Shown here: one piece after another, positions 17,037 through 25,733 of the stretch
How the letters are laid out: each line of letters opens with the position of its first letter
Position numbering within the stretch: position 1 is the stretch's first letter
Source: SAR86 cluster bacterium
Lineage (GTDB): Bacteria; Pseudomonadota; Gammaproteobacteria; Magnimaribacterales; Magnimaribacteraceae
Length of the DNA stretch: 64,000 bases
NCBI GenBank assembly: GCA_029268615.1
Contig: JAQWNM010000013.1
Coordinates: 89,438 to 153,437 of the forward strand
Reading direction: 5' to 3'
Notes under the pieces: model-generated
The model's database searches: none
The model's input: only the letters and a program-made list of their open reading frames with translations
What the model was told of the DNA's origin: nothing
Made by a program: the position numbers and the translations under genes

Positions 17037-17804
17037 TTATTCCCCCATTAATTCTTCTGTTGTTGGTAACCTTCGTAGATGACTTCCTCCGCTCACTCTA
17101 ATATTATCGCCAGTACTTATACAATTATCACTAGCTAACCAGAGTGCTGCATGGCAAACATCATCTAATGTTGGCATTCTACCAACTGGAATCTCTTTTA
17201 TAAAGGCATCTATCATCGTAGGTATAGAAAAAAGACCATCAGTCATCTCTGTATCTACGAGTCCAGGCGACAAACTATTAACTCTGATGCCTAAAGGGCC
17301 ATATTCGTAAGCAGCTATTTGTACTATTTTATCTGCGCCAGCTTTAGCTCCGGCATATCCTCCTAAGCCAGCACTTGTTAGCTCAACAGTCAATGATGAC
17401 AAAGTAATAATAGATCCGCCATCTTTCATGGCAGCTGCACATTTTTGGATGAATAACGTAGGACTTATAAAATGCAGGTCTGAATACAACTGAAGATAAT
17501 CCCTTGTCATGTCAGCTATAGTTACTGGATCATAAATTCCTACAGAATTAACTGCAATATCTAATTTACCATGCTTTTCTATAACTTGATCTACAAGAGA
17601 AGAAATTTCTTGATCATTACTTATATCTGCCTTGACAGCTAGGCAATCTAATTCTACTGAAAGCTTATCAAGGGCCTCTTGCCTCCTTCCACTTATAACT
17701 ACAATTGCACCTTCATCTGCGTATTTTCTAGCAATAGCCGACCCAATTCCAGGATCCGAAGTTGCTCCTATAATTAAAGCAACCTTTCCTTTCAAAGTTT
17801 GCAT
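17037..17804 (-). CDS. Short-chain dehydrogenase/reductase with atypical cofactor loop
   Basis: A 255-residue SDR, three bases before the oxygenase start. The glycine motif reads GATSDPGIG (13-21), one residue longer than the classical TGxxxGxG, and the first threonine is isoleucine. NSVG at 86-89 replaces NNAG. The catalytic S136, Y150 and K154 are all present. A good GGAG site precedes ATG 17804. It probably oxidises a diol or alcohol formed in the Rieske pathway. The altered loop may shift cofactor preference; that is inference. Confidence 0.87.
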   Translation of the reverse strand: MQTLKGKVALIIGATSDPGIGSAIARKYADEGAIVVISGRRQEALDKLSVELDCLAVKADISNDQEISSLVDQVIEKHGKLDIAVNSVGIYDPVTIADMTRDYLQLYSDLHFISPTLFIQKCAAAMKDGGSIITLSSLTVELTSAGLGGYAGAKAGADKIVQIAAYEYGPLGIRVNSLSPGLVDTEMTDGLFSIPTMIDAFIKEIPVGRMPTLDDVCHAALWLASDNCISTGDNIRVSGGSHLRRLPTTEELMGE

Positions 17805-17862
17805 ATTTTCTCCTTCGTATAATGATATATTATCTAAAAAAACTAACTGTAATATTTGGTTT

Positions 17863-18633
17863 TTAACTAGGTACAGCCCCAGTTGTTATTGTCATTGAAT
17901 TATCTACAACCATTGTAGTCCCAGATACGAACTTAGATTCATCTGATGCAAGATAAAGAGCCATATAACCTATATCATCAGCTTTTCCTGATGGTGAAGA
18001 GGCTTCATTACCTGATATAAGTCCAGCTTCGAGCATTTGCTCTCCAAAATTCTGCACCATAGGAGTATCCATACCAGAAGGTGCAATGCAATTAGCCCGA
18101 ATATTATGTTTTTCTTGTGCACAATGAACAGCTGTAGCCCTTGTCAATCCGGTAATCGCTGCTTTAGCTGCGCAATAAGCTACTACATATCTTTCACCCT
18201 GGATTGCTGCAATTGAAGCCATATTAATTATAGAACCACTTCCAGATTCAATCATATGTGGAATGGCATATTTACTTCCAAAAAAAACACTATCTACATG
18301 AACTGACATAATTAAACGATATTCATCAGTTGATTGAGTCTCTATATTTCCAGGAATAACTATCCCGGCATTATTTACTAAAATATTTAATTTCCCAAAA
18401 TGTTGAACGGTTTGTTCTAAAACTTCCTTCCATCTATCTTCATCTCTGACATCTTGTTCTAAAAATAAAGCTGAATCTTTACCTAACTCATCTGCTAGAT
18501 TTTTTCCTTGCTCAAAGTCTATATCTGTTAATACTACTTTTGCGCCCTCTTTAACAAATAACCTTGCATCAGATTCACCTAAACCCTTAGCAGCTCCTGT
18601 AATAAGAGCTACTTTCCCTTCTAATCTGGCCAT
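17863..18633 (-). CDS. Short-chain dehydrogenase/reductase
   Basis: A 256-residue classical SDR starting MARLEGKVALITG. TGAAKGLG at 12-19, NNAG at 87-90, serine near 140, Y153 and K157 are intact. I use ATG 18633 because GGAGGG precedes it at the right spacing; the longer ORF to 18690 would add a non-family leader. It resembles 3-alpha/20-beta-hydroxysteroid dehydrogenases and cyclohexanol dehydrogenases in its motif set, but specificity is not decided by this. It is the second gene of the nine-gene operon. Confidence 0.9.
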   Translation of the reverse strand: MARLEGKVALITGAAKGLGESDARLFVKEGAKVVLTDIDFEQGKNLADELGKDSALFLEQDVRDEDRWKEVLEQTVQHFGKLNILVNNAGIVIPGNIETQSTDEYRLIMSVHVDSVFFGSKYAIPHMIESGSGSIINMASIAAIQGERYVVAYCAAKAAITGLTRATAVHCAQEKHNIRANCIAPSGMDTPMVQNFGEQMLEAGLISGNEASSPSGKADDIGYMALYLASDESKFVSGTTMVVDNSMTITTGAVPS

Positions 18634-18658
18634 AAAATCCCTCCAATAAAAAAATAAA

Positions 18659-19156
18659 TTATTTAATATGATACATATTGTAAGCAACACCTGCTGGAAG
18701 CATCCTGCCTACCCCAACTACAATTATGTCATTTAACCATGAATATCTTGGGTCTGCTGTTTCAAAATTAGGTGCAACTCTAAAATAATATTCGCTAGGA
18801 TCCCTAGTCGAGTCGTCTACAGGATCTTGGCCGGGCGGAGTTTCAGGAGTGATAATACGACCCGTATAATACAAATATAATTTAGCTCCATCATCCGTCT
18901 CCCAAACAGCTCTAACATCTGCGATACGAGCATTAGGTCTATTAGGATCCATACGAATCCAATCACCTCCACCTGGAAGAACCTTGCCCTTCAGTTTAGG
19001 GCCTTCAAACTCACCTTCACTAATATAAGCTATAAGTCTATTATTCCAAGGCGCTGGACCAATAGGTCCAGGTGTTGTTACCGGATCAACATTTATAACA
19101 GCCGTACATAATAATTCATAATTCAAATCTAACCCTTCAAAAATACTTTTATTCAT
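18659..19156 (-). CDS. DUF3237 family protein
   Basis: A 165-residue protein of the DUF3237 beta-barrel family. Typical features are LLCTAVINVDP at the start, GPAPWNNRLIAYISEGEFEG, then LPGGGDWIRMDP and DVRAVWETDDGAKLYLYYTG. The family has no firm function, but it often sits with aromatic and terpenoid catabolism genes. It is the first gene of the operon running to 12520, with a GGAG site before ATG 19156. A role as a ligand-binding or lyase-like accessory protein in the pathway is inferred from context. Confidence 0.8.
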   Translation of the reverse strand: MNKSIFEGLDLNYELLCTAVINVDPVTTPGPIGPAPWNNRLIAYISEGEFEGPKLKGKVLPGGGDWIRMDPNRPNARIADVRAVWETDDGAKLYLYYTGRIITPETPPGQDPVDDSTRDPSEYYFRVAPNFETADPRYSWLNDIIVVGVGRMLPAGVAYNMYHIK

Positions 19157-19215
19157 TTTTTCTCCATTGAATTAAAACAGAATACATCTAATAAATTTAT
19201 AAGTTAAGAGCAAAA

Positions 19216-20478
19216 CTAAATTTTAATAGCTTTTGATATCTTATAGCCTGTTAAGGAAATTAAAAAAGCTAAAGGCAAAGCTGCCCAAGTCACGGATAAA
19301 ATCAAGACACCTGATAAAGTAAGTCCCTTTACAAACCAGCCTCCAATTACATCTCCAGAACGGGCAATTAATGTATCTAACATTACAGTTGATTTATACC
19401 TATCTTGTTTTTGCAAAGCAGTATATATAGTTTCTCTTGCTGGTTTATTGAAACCATACTCAAATACTCTTATGAGAATTGTTAAAACTAAAACAGAAGT
19501 AATATTGGGAAATAATCCATAACCTAAGAAGATAATTATAAAGATTAATCCATAAACAACTAAAACTGGCATCAAACCTATATATCTCAATACTTTGGAA
19601 GTAAGGAAAAGTTGTACTAATAACGTCAAAGGAGTTACCCATTGTTCAATACGAGCAAAAAAAGCTGTTCGCTCACATGTATCAGAAGACCAATTTTCTA
19701 CTATTCCTAGTGATATCATCCATGCAACTGTCATTAATCCTGTCCACAATATTATATAAAAACCTAGATATCTAATTATGGGCTCATTAATTAAGTTTTT
19801 AAAAGCATCTAAAAATGAACCTCCAATTTTTATTTGATCATTTATTTCACTCTCTTCTTTTGAGGAATTAAATTGATAAGAAAAGAATATAGCTATCAAT
19901 AAAAAGATAGCTGAGAAAATAATTAATAAAAAAGGACCCCAATCTGATATGGAGCTTGATCCGCAAATATTGGTTGAAAAATATCTAGCAATTGAAGACC
20001 CGAAGAAAGCTCCCAAAGAACCGCCTGCGCTTATAATACCAAATAATCTTTTTGCCTCTTCATTTCGAAAAAAATTAATTATAACAACCCAAAATACAGA
20101 CACTATAAAAAAGCTATATATCTGGCACCAAACATAAAATGCCCTGCCAACCCAAATTCTTGAATTATCATCATTGACAGACCATAAAAACAAAAAAATA
20201 AACAGGTTTAGTATAAAAAAACCATAACAGTAAGGAATTATTAGAGAAATTTTAATTCTTGAGGTCATAAATGAGTAAAGCAAGTTTGCAATAACCATCA
20301 CGACCATTACGGTAGTTAGCAACCAGGGCAAGTTTGAAATGCCACTCTGAAGAGCCATTTCATTTCTGACTGGCCTCAAGACATACCAAGAAGCCAAAAC
20401 AAAAAAGAAAAAAATAAATGCTTTAACAAGTGGGTAAATTTCTTGGCTATTAATACCTAAAAATAAATTTTTATTCAT
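19216..20478 (-). CDS. MFS-like integral membrane transporter, ATP/ADP translocase-related
   Basis: A 420-residue protein with about twelve hydrophobic segments. The N-terminal YVLRPVRNEMALQSG and RLFGIISAGGSLGAFFGS resemble the NTT/AAA (nucleotide translocase-like) transporter group found in free-living bacteria, where the substrate is unknown and is not assumed to be ATP. FNKPARETIYTALQKQDRYKSTVMLDT is a further family-like segment in the C-terminal half. It is monocistronic, shares a short divergent promoter with the membrane protein gene at 20541, and lies downstream of the DUF3237 operon start. The transporter call is secure, the subgroup likely. Confidence 0.75.
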   Translation of the reverse strand: MNKNLFLGINSQEIYPLVKAFIFFFFVLASWYVLRPVRNEMALQSGISNLPWLLTTVMVVMVIANLLYSFMTSRIKISLIIPYCYGFFILNLFIFLFLWSVNDDNSRIWVGRAFYVWCQIYSFFIVSVFWVVIINFFRNEEAKRLFGIISAGGSLGAFFGSSIARYFSTNICGSSSISDWGPFLLIIFSAIFLLIAIFFSYQFNSSKEESEINDQIKIGGSFLDAFKNLINEPIIRYLGFYIILWTGLMTVAWMISLGIVENWSSDTCERTAFFARIEQWVTPLTLLVQLFLTSKVLRYIGLMPVLVVYGLIFIIIFLGYGLFPNITSVLVLTILIRVFEYGFNKPARETIYTALQKQDRYKSTVMLDTLIARSGDVIGGWFVKGLTLSGVLILSVTWAALPLAFLISLTGYKISKAIKI

Positions 20479-20540
20479 CCATGCTATTTTAATTACAATG
20501 CATATAATAAAGTTATTTATAATAATAAAAAAATTATTTC

Positions 20541-21251
20541 ATGGCATATCAACCCTTTATATTATTCGGCACAGGCCACCTGCTTACACTTTTAATGATA
20601 TTTATTTTATCTGTATTTCTTCCTTTATATTTAAAGGAATCTAGCCTTATAATTAAGAATAATTTTGGATATATCTTATCTGTAATTATGGTCATCGACC
20701 AATTACTTAAACCCTTCTATCTTCACTTCTATTTTGATTACCCTTTTATGCAAGTTCTACCAATGCATATGTGCCACCTCACTACCTTTAGTATTGCTAT
20801 TTTTTTAATCTTTAGGATCAGAATTTTTTATGATATTGCTTTCTTTTGGGCAGCTGCCGGAGGAACAATGGCTCTAATTACTCCAGATGTAAAATTAGCT
20901 TTTCCTCATCCTCTTTTTATTTCTTTCTTTTGGGGTCATGGAGCTATTTTAATAGCGATAGGGTTTGCCAGCATATCTTTAAAGAATAGGCCAACCATAG
21001 ATTCTGTAAAAAAATGTATCTTGGTTTCACTGGGCGTTATGACCTTTATGCTCTTAGTAAATAAGGTCTTAGGTCCGCCCGCAAATTATTGGTACCTAGG
21101 AACAAGGCCTGATGCCGTCACAATAATGAATCTATTGCCTTCACCACCCATGCATATTCCATTTTTGATAGGTATTGGATTAATTTGCTTTGCAATAATT
21201 TATTTACCTTTTTGGATTTATGATAAACGTCTAAAGATGCTGAATAATTAA
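20541..21251 (+). CDS. YwaF-like (TIGR02206 type) integral membrane protein
   Basis: A 236-residue protein with six or seven hydrophobic segments. Features of the YwaF/TIGR02206 family are GTGHLLTLLMI near the start, LPMHMCHLTTF, the GxWWGHG-like FFWGHGAIL, and NYWYLGTRPD. The function of the family is unknown. There is no clear ribosome site before ATG 20541, which follows an A/T-rich stretch. It is divergent from the MFS-like transporter, and its 3' end overlaps the convergent VOC gene by 21 bases. Confidence 0.78.
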   Translation: MAYQPFILFGTGHLLTLLMIFILSVFLPLYLKESSLIIKNNFGYILSVIMVIDQLLKPFYLHFYFDYPFMQVLPMHMCHLTTFSIAIFLIFRIRIFYDIAFFWAAAGGTMALITPDVKLAFPHPLFISFFWGHGAILIAIGFASISLKNRPTIDSVKKCILVSLGVMTFMLLVNKVLGPPANYWYLGTRPDAVTIMNLLPSPPMHIPFLIGIGLICFAIIYLPFWIYDKRLKMLNN

Positions 21252-22070
21252 AGTCGGAATAACTGATTTTGTCGATTCTAATGAGCAAACTAAAGTATTA
21301 GCTTTTCTGCCAGGTCTTACTTCACTGACTTTAATATCACAGCCCATCAAACGATTATAAGTTTCCTCTATATTATCTACACACCAAGCTAGACCCCAGA
21401 GATTATCATCCTGTATTTTAGAATCTGGCCTTCCAATAACCTCTATGGTTGTTTGATTCAGTCTAAAAAATAGCATTCTGCCTCCCCAATCCTTTACTTT
21501 CTGATCTAAAGCAAGTCGAATACCATAAATATCTCTGTACAACTTAATTGCATTTTCAGGATCAGCCGTCTCTATAACTAAATGATCTAATCTCTTAATG
21601 TTGCTAGGATGACCCTTTTTGTTCTGCAACATTTTTTTTGAAGTATGCTTTATTAATATAGTAAAAATACCTTTAGTTAACTCTTGATCTAGTATTAGAC
21701 TTTCCCAAGTTCTTATTCTTTTTAAATCACTACTTACACCTTCTCCATTTATAGATTTATTTATTTTTATTCCTTTTTCTTTTAAAATAGATTTTGCCTC
21801 TTGTATACCAGAAACTTCAAGTGCTATACCAGCCAAGCCTTCCCCATGATTTTTAATGTGATTGTCTACAAAAGCCCCGCCCAATCCATCACCAGATTTA
21901 CTGAGAAGCTCTAAATACATATTTTCAAATACAAAAAGTACATTTTTAGTTCCAAGGCCAGCATGAGAGCCTTCCCAAGTTGAAGGAAATCCAAATAAAT
22001 TAGAGTAAAATTCTGTAGATTTTGAAAGGTCTTTTACTGCTATTATTATATGATCTAAAGATTTCAGCAT
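21231..22070 (-). CDS. Two-domain glyoxalase/VOC family protein
   Basis: A 279-residue protein with two VOC modules: LDHIIIAVKDLSKSTEFYSN at the N-terminus and LDHLVIETADPENAIKLYRD near residue 155. The lactoylglutathione lyase and dioxygenase families share this fold. The second half carries FFRLNQTTIEVIG, which provides the usual glutamate metal ligand. It is last in the operon that starts with the nitronate monooxygenase at 24868 and lies seven bases after the ferritin-like gene. The reaction cannot be assigned from the sequence. Confidence 0.8.
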   Translation of the reverse strand: MLKSLDHIIIAVKDLSKSTEFYSNLFGFPSTWEGSHAGLGTKNVLFVFENMYLELLSKSGDGLGGAFVDNHIKNHGEGLAGIALEVSGIQEAKSILKEKGIKINKSINGEGVSSDLKRIRTWESLILDQELTKGIFTILIKHTSKKMLQNKKGHPSNIKRLDHLVIETADPENAIKLYRDIYGIRLALDQKVKDWGGRMLFFRLNQTTIEVIGRPDSKIQDDNLWGLAWCVDNIEETYNRLMGCDIKVSEVRPGRKANTLVCSLESTKSVIPTLIIQHL

Positions 22071-22077
22071 GAAAAAC

Positions 22078-23085
22078 CTAGTCTGCTAATGCATGGAATT
22101 CCTTGACTCTAGTATCTGATTTTTGATTTTCTTGTAATAAATTTTCAAAGTTTTTAATACTGATAATTTTACTTTCTTCTATATTCGTTTTTCCATGCCA
22201 AGCTACCATTTTTTTCCACACTGGATCAATAAATAAGGACCCTTTTATCTCTAGATTATTATGAGTTTTAAAGGTGAAAGCCCTTAGCTCTGAAATAATT
22301 GCAGTAAGATATGCTACATGAATAGCTTCATCCTTTTGAATTCTTGAGATCATTTCAGAAGCTAAATCTGCATTGACCCTATTATTTTTAAAAACATCCG
22401 GAGAACTTGCTAATTCCATAGTGTATGAGAAAAAACTTTCTGCCCGGATTTCTATCATGAGCACATTCATTAAAAGAGAAATTATGCCCTCATATTCATT
22501 AGGAATTTGAAGCATCTCCCACGAATCTTGAGGTCTAGCCAACGATTCTGGAATTGCAGGCTCTGGGAAAGCATTCTTACCAAAAAGTAGATCTCTCGCT
22601 GCAAACCACATCTGATCATGAGCACCCTTTTCACTGTCAGGATCTCCACCTTCATCAAACCCATGAGCTTTAAATAAACCTGAATTCATATGTCCAGTAG
22701 CAGTTTCAGAAATATCTTCTACTATTATTTTTTGAAAATCAGGAGCAGTAATTTCAGCAAGAGCTTGACCCCTTGCTTCAATAACTCCAGTTACAGTTAA
22801 ACTATCCCAAAGAAACTGCCCAAAAGATAAATTTAAAAGATATTTTGCTTGAGAAATATTTGGATAATTTCCATATTTAAGAAGATCAGTAGAGCCATCA
22901 ATAAGCTCATAGCCTTGCTCTAAAAGATTAGATTTCCATGACTTGACAGCCTCCCAGCGTTTTAGTGTTCTTGGAGAAATATAGTTACCATTTTTATCCA
23001 GTCCTCCATGCAAAATATACCCTGCCATTTCATTAGGAGAAGCATATTCATGCTCACTCATGATTTCATCTAACTTATATATCAT
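22078..23085 (-). CDS. Uncharacterised helical protein, possibly ferritin-like diiron
   Basis: A 335-residue protein I do not recognise as a named family. It looks all-helical after residue 80 and holds segments that resemble a ferritin-like diiron site: GVIEARGQALAEI, EDISETATGH, MIEIRAESFF and QKDEAIHVAYL, the last with an ExxH motif. If these four helices pair as in ferritin-like proteins, it could be an oxidase or oxygenase component. The start overlaps the preceding stop as ATGA, showing translational coupling. Neighbours are a nitronate monooxygenase and VOC protein, which also suits oxidative chemistry. Function is inference only. Confidence 0.6.
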   Translation of the reverse strand: MIYKLDEIMSEHEYASPNEMAGYILHGGLDKNGNYISPRTLKRWEAVKSWKSNLLEQGYELIDGSTDLLKYGNYPNISQAKYLLNLSFGQFLWDSLTVTGVIEARGQALAEITAPDFQKIIVEDISETATGHMNSGLFKAHGFDEGGDPDSEKGAHDQMWFAARDLLFGKNAFPEPAIPESLARPQDSWEMLQIPNEYEGIISLLMNVLMIEIRAESFFSYTMELASSPDVFKNNRVNADLASEMISRIQKDEAIHVAYLTAIISELRAFTFKTHNNLEIKGSLFIDPVWKKMVAWHGKTNIEESKIISIKNFENLLQENQKSDTRVKEFHALAD

Positions 23086-23327
23086 ATCTTTTTTCTTATT
23101 AATTTATTCTTGAATTTTTGATAATACTCTTTTAGTTTAGCTACTATTTCAGGACCAAGTAAAACCAATCCTACATACCATGCTACTGCACTTGCCCCAT
23201 AAAGGATAGCAGCATAAGATGCCATTTCTTTAACTTCTATCTCCATAAATGGAACATAAAAAAGGATAATATAAGGCGGGACAGAAATAATTAATAAACC
23301 ATAGCCAATTATTTTTCTTAAATTCAT
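23082..23327 (-). CDS. Small two-helix membrane protein
   Basis: An 81-residue protein with two hydrophobic helices (about 7-27 and 38-58) and a basic C-terminal tail, KFKNKLIRKKI. The pattern PPYIILFYVPFMEI followed by a second helix and LLGPEIVAKLKEY resembles the short transporter-suffix-type domain that occurs alone or at the end of transporters. It lies between the SnoaL-like gene (one base gap) and the ferritin-like gene (4-base overlap), so it is certainly in the operon. The role is unknown. Confidence 0.65.
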   Translation of the reverse strand: MNLRKIIGYGLLIISVPPYIILFYVPFMEIEVKEMASYAAILYGASAVAWYVGLVLLGPEIVAKLKEYYQKFKNKLIRKKI

Positions 23328-23328
23328 A

Positions 23329-23748
23329 TTACTTTGAAAAGAAGATCTTTAATTTTTTCTTAATAATCTTCCAAGCGCCATTTTCTAAAACTAAATGATC
23401 CTGATATTTACCCCAAACTTGCGTCGGATCTGCACTAATATCATTGCTCATCTGCATTGCAGCAAGATAACTTGTTACATAAGCATTATTTTCACTTATC
23501 TTTATTTGTAAATTTGTTAAAGAGTGTTGCGCATCTCCTACAGGCTGGAGACTTTCAGCAAGAAACGATTTAATTTCCTTCAACCCATTGCACTCATAAC
23601 CATCAGGGTCTCCATAAATTGCTATAGCTGATTCGTAAAAAACGCTATCTAATAGAAGCCAATCTTTTTCATCGCACGCCTTGGCATAGTTATATAATGT
23701 GTTAGTTATATCCCTTTCTGACAATAATAAATCTATTCCTTTAGACAT
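23329..23748 (-). CDS. SnoaL-like / NTF2-fold protein
   Basis: A 139-residue NTF2-like protein of the SnoaL type. The N-terminal helix LLSERDITNTLYNYAKACDEKDW followed by the FYESAIAIYGD strand is typical of hydratase, isomerase and dehydratase members that act on polycyclic or terpenoid substrates. The gene overlaps the end of the nitronate monooxygenase gene by 8 bases. It may be an enzyme or a ligand-binding partner in the same pathway. A catalytic Asp/His pair cannot be assigned with confidence. Confidence 0.82.
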   Translation of the reverse strand: MSKGIDLLLSERDITNTLYNYAKACDEKDWLLLDSVFYESAIAIYGDPDGYECNGLKEIKSFLAESLQPVGDAQHSLTNLQIKISENNAYVTSYLAAMQMSNDISADPTQVWGKYQDHLVLENGAWKIIKKKLKIFFSK

Positions 23749-24868
23749 CGGGCATTAAATTATTAACTATTTCTAAGGCATCAATATATTCATTAACCAT
23801 CCTAGAAATAACCGCCTTGGAAGTCTCAACCTCATTAATTTGGCCAACGACTTGTCCAATTGCATTAAAAGATACTTCTTGAGCATTACCTTTAGATGCA
23901 TATTGATGAGTTCGTCTCATTGCATCTGCTGTCAATAAACCTTGAAGAGGCATTCCAAGAGGTTCAGGAGTATTATCCTGATCCCAAGCTTCGGTCCAAG
24001 AATTTTTAAGCATTCTCGCCGGCTTTCCTGTCCAGGAACGAGACCTCACAGTATCTGAACTATCAGCATCAAAGTATGACTGTTTTTGTTCTGGTTGGGC
24101 AAATGCCTCCTCTACTGCCAACCATAATGACCCTGTCCATACTCCTGCAGCCCCCATAGACATAGCTGCTAACATTTGCTTTCCATTAGCTATACCTCCA
24201 GCTGCTAAAACTGGAATAGGATCTACTACTTCGATTATCTGTGGCCATAAAACCATACTACCTATCTCTCCCGTATGGCCCCCTCCTTCATACCCTTGAG
24301 CAATTACAACATCTATACCAGCTTCTTTATGTGCTAATGCTTGCTTAGGTTTTCCACATAAGGCTCCAACCAATCTGCCACTTGACTTGATAAGATCAAT
24401 TACTTCTTTAGGTGGAGTTCCTAATGCATTAGCTATCATGTTACAATTAGGTCTTTTTAAAGCTTCTTCAACAAGTGGCATTGCAGTTGCTAGCGTCCAA
24501 CCAAACAAACCCATTTTTTCTTCTTTATTTGGCCAAGGTGGAACTCCATTATCTACTAATAGTTTTTCAGTAAATTGTTTATGCTCTTCAGGGATCATAG
24601 AATTCATTTGCTTTTCTAACACATCCGAATCCATTTCATCCATCCCTTCATATTTTTGAGGGATTACGACATCAACTCCATAAGGTTTATCACCTATTTT
24701 AGAGTCTATCCAATCAAGTTCTTTTTTTAACTCTTCAGCCGAAAAACCTACTGCGCCTAAAACTCCAAAGCCTCCTGCTTTACTAACAGCTACCACCACA
24801 TCCCTACAATGCGTAAAAGCAAAAATAGGATATTCAATACCAAGGTCGGAACAAATTTTTGTTTTCAT
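23741..24868 (-). CDS. Nitronate monooxygenase (NPD/2-nitropropane dioxygenase family)
   Basis: A 375-residue FMN-dependent TIM-barrel protein. GIEYPIFAFTHCRDVVVAVSKAGGFGVLGA opens the protein, VIAQGYEGGGHTGEIGS supplies the phosphate-binding glycine loop and conserved histidine, and LAAGGIANGKQM with GAAGVWTGS completes the flavin site. Members oxidise alkyl nitronates, but some act as enoyl reductases, so the substrate is open. It is the first gene of a five-gene minus-strand operon down to 21231. The N-terminus also resembles NPD enzymes of catabolic clusters. Confidence 0.88.
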   Translation of the reverse strand: MKTKICSDLGIEYPIFAFTHCRDVVVAVSKAGGFGVLGAVGFSAEELKKELDWIDSKIGDKPYGVDVVIPQKYEGMDEMDSDVLEKQMNSMIPEEHKQFTEKLLVDNGVPPWPNKEEKMGLFGWTLATAMPLVEEALKRPNCNMIANALGTPPKEVIDLIKSSGRLVGALCGKPKQALAHKEAGIDVVIAQGYEGGGHTGEIGSMVLWPQIIEVVDPIPVLAAGGIANGKQMLAAMSMGAAGVWTGSLWLAVEEAFAQPEQKQSYFDADSSDTVRSRSWTGKPARMLKNSWTEAWDQDNTPEPLGMPLQGLLTADAMRRTHQYASKGNAQEVSFNAIGQVVGQINEVETSKAVISRMVNEYIDALEIVNNLMPDV

Positions 24869-24963
24869 TCTAGCTCGCTCAAAAATTTTATAATAACACT
24901 TCCTAGACTTTAAATAATAGTGTGTAATGTTAAAAGATTAAACCTATAGGAGAAGTTATCATT

Positions 24964-25656
24964 ATGAACAAAATAAATATTATACTAGTATCAATATTTT
25001 TGACGCTTTCACCTACAACATATTCTGAGATACTAGAAGTTTTTACCTGGAAAAGCTCTCCTGGTAAAATCCCAACCTTAATACAGCACATGAGAGATTC
25101 AGCTGTTATACACAAAAACTTAGGAGCAGAAGTACATGCATACCAACTTGGTGTAGGATCTCCAAATCAAGCATTTGACTATGTATTAAGATGGGATGAT
25201 TTAGAAAGTTGGGCTGCAACCAAAGAAGCTCAAGGAACTAATAAGGAAATGATAAATTTTTGGAAGAAAGTTGGAGCAAGACCTTCAGGAGAATTAATTG
25301 CAAGTCTTGAAGGCATAAATTTAGATAATACAGTTAAAGCCAATAGTTTTGATGACTACCCTATTTATAGAGTATTCATATGGAATCCAGCACCTGGAAA
25401 AATGGCAGAAGTCTTAAATAATTTTGCTAAAGCCAAGAAAATTCATGAATCTCTTGGAGCTAAAATTGATTCTTATAGAGAGGGCATTGGAGGAACAGGT
25501 AATCTGCATTACCTTATGAGTTTTAAAAGTTGGGCTGATATGGCTAAGTTTAGTAATGAACTTGATCAAAATAAAGAATGGATTGAATTTCAGCTATCTA
25601 CAGATCCAAATAGCTCTACCCTTGTTAAATCATTCCAAGGGTTCCAACTTTTCTAA
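24964..25656 (+). CDS. Secreted two-repeat dimeric alpha/beta-barrel protein (NIPSNAP-like)
   Basis: A 230-residue protein with a signal peptide (about 1-21, ending TTYS before EILEVF). The mature part is two copies of a roughly 100-residue ferredoxin-like module. Copy one reads VFTWKSSPGKIPTLIQHM and IHKNLGAEVHAYQLGVG; copy two reads VFIWNPAPGKMAEVLNNF and IHESLGAKIDSYREGIG. Such modules dimerise in DABB and NIPSNAP proteins, so this one may form an intramolecular barrel in the periplasm. AGGAG precedes ATG 24964. It is divergent from the nitronate monooxygenase operon and followed by a hairpin. The function is unknown. Confidence 0.78.
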   Translation: MNKINIILVSIFLTLSPTTYSEILEVFTWKSSPGKIPTLIQHMRDSAVIHKNLGAEVHAYQLGVGSPNQAFDYVLRWDDLESWAATKEAQGTNKEMINFWKKVGARPSGELIASLEGINLDNTVKANSFDDYPIYRVFIWNPAPGKMAEVLNNFAKAKKIHESLGAKIDSYREGIGGTGNLHYLMSFKSWADMAKFSNELDQNKEWIEFQLSTDPNSSTLVKSFQGFQLF

Positions 25657-25670
25657 ATTAATAACAAAAC

Positions 25671-25695
25671 ATAAAGGGTCTTTGAGGCCCTTTAT
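25671..25695 (+). terminator. Hairpin after the secreted two-repeat protein
   Basis: ATAAAGGG (25671-25678) pairs with CCCTTTAT (25688-25695) around a 9-nt loop, 15 bases after the stop at 25656. The T-tract is short, so it may also work as an mRNA 3' stabiliser. Confidence 0.6.
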
Positions 25696-25733
25696 AATTG
25701 ACAGGATGGATCTTTAATATAAGTTTAATGTTT

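Noticed and set aside
18634..18690. Extended N-terminus of the SDR at 17863-18633
   Set aside because: The extra 19 residues are not SDR-like, and GGAGGG directly precedes the ATG at 18633.
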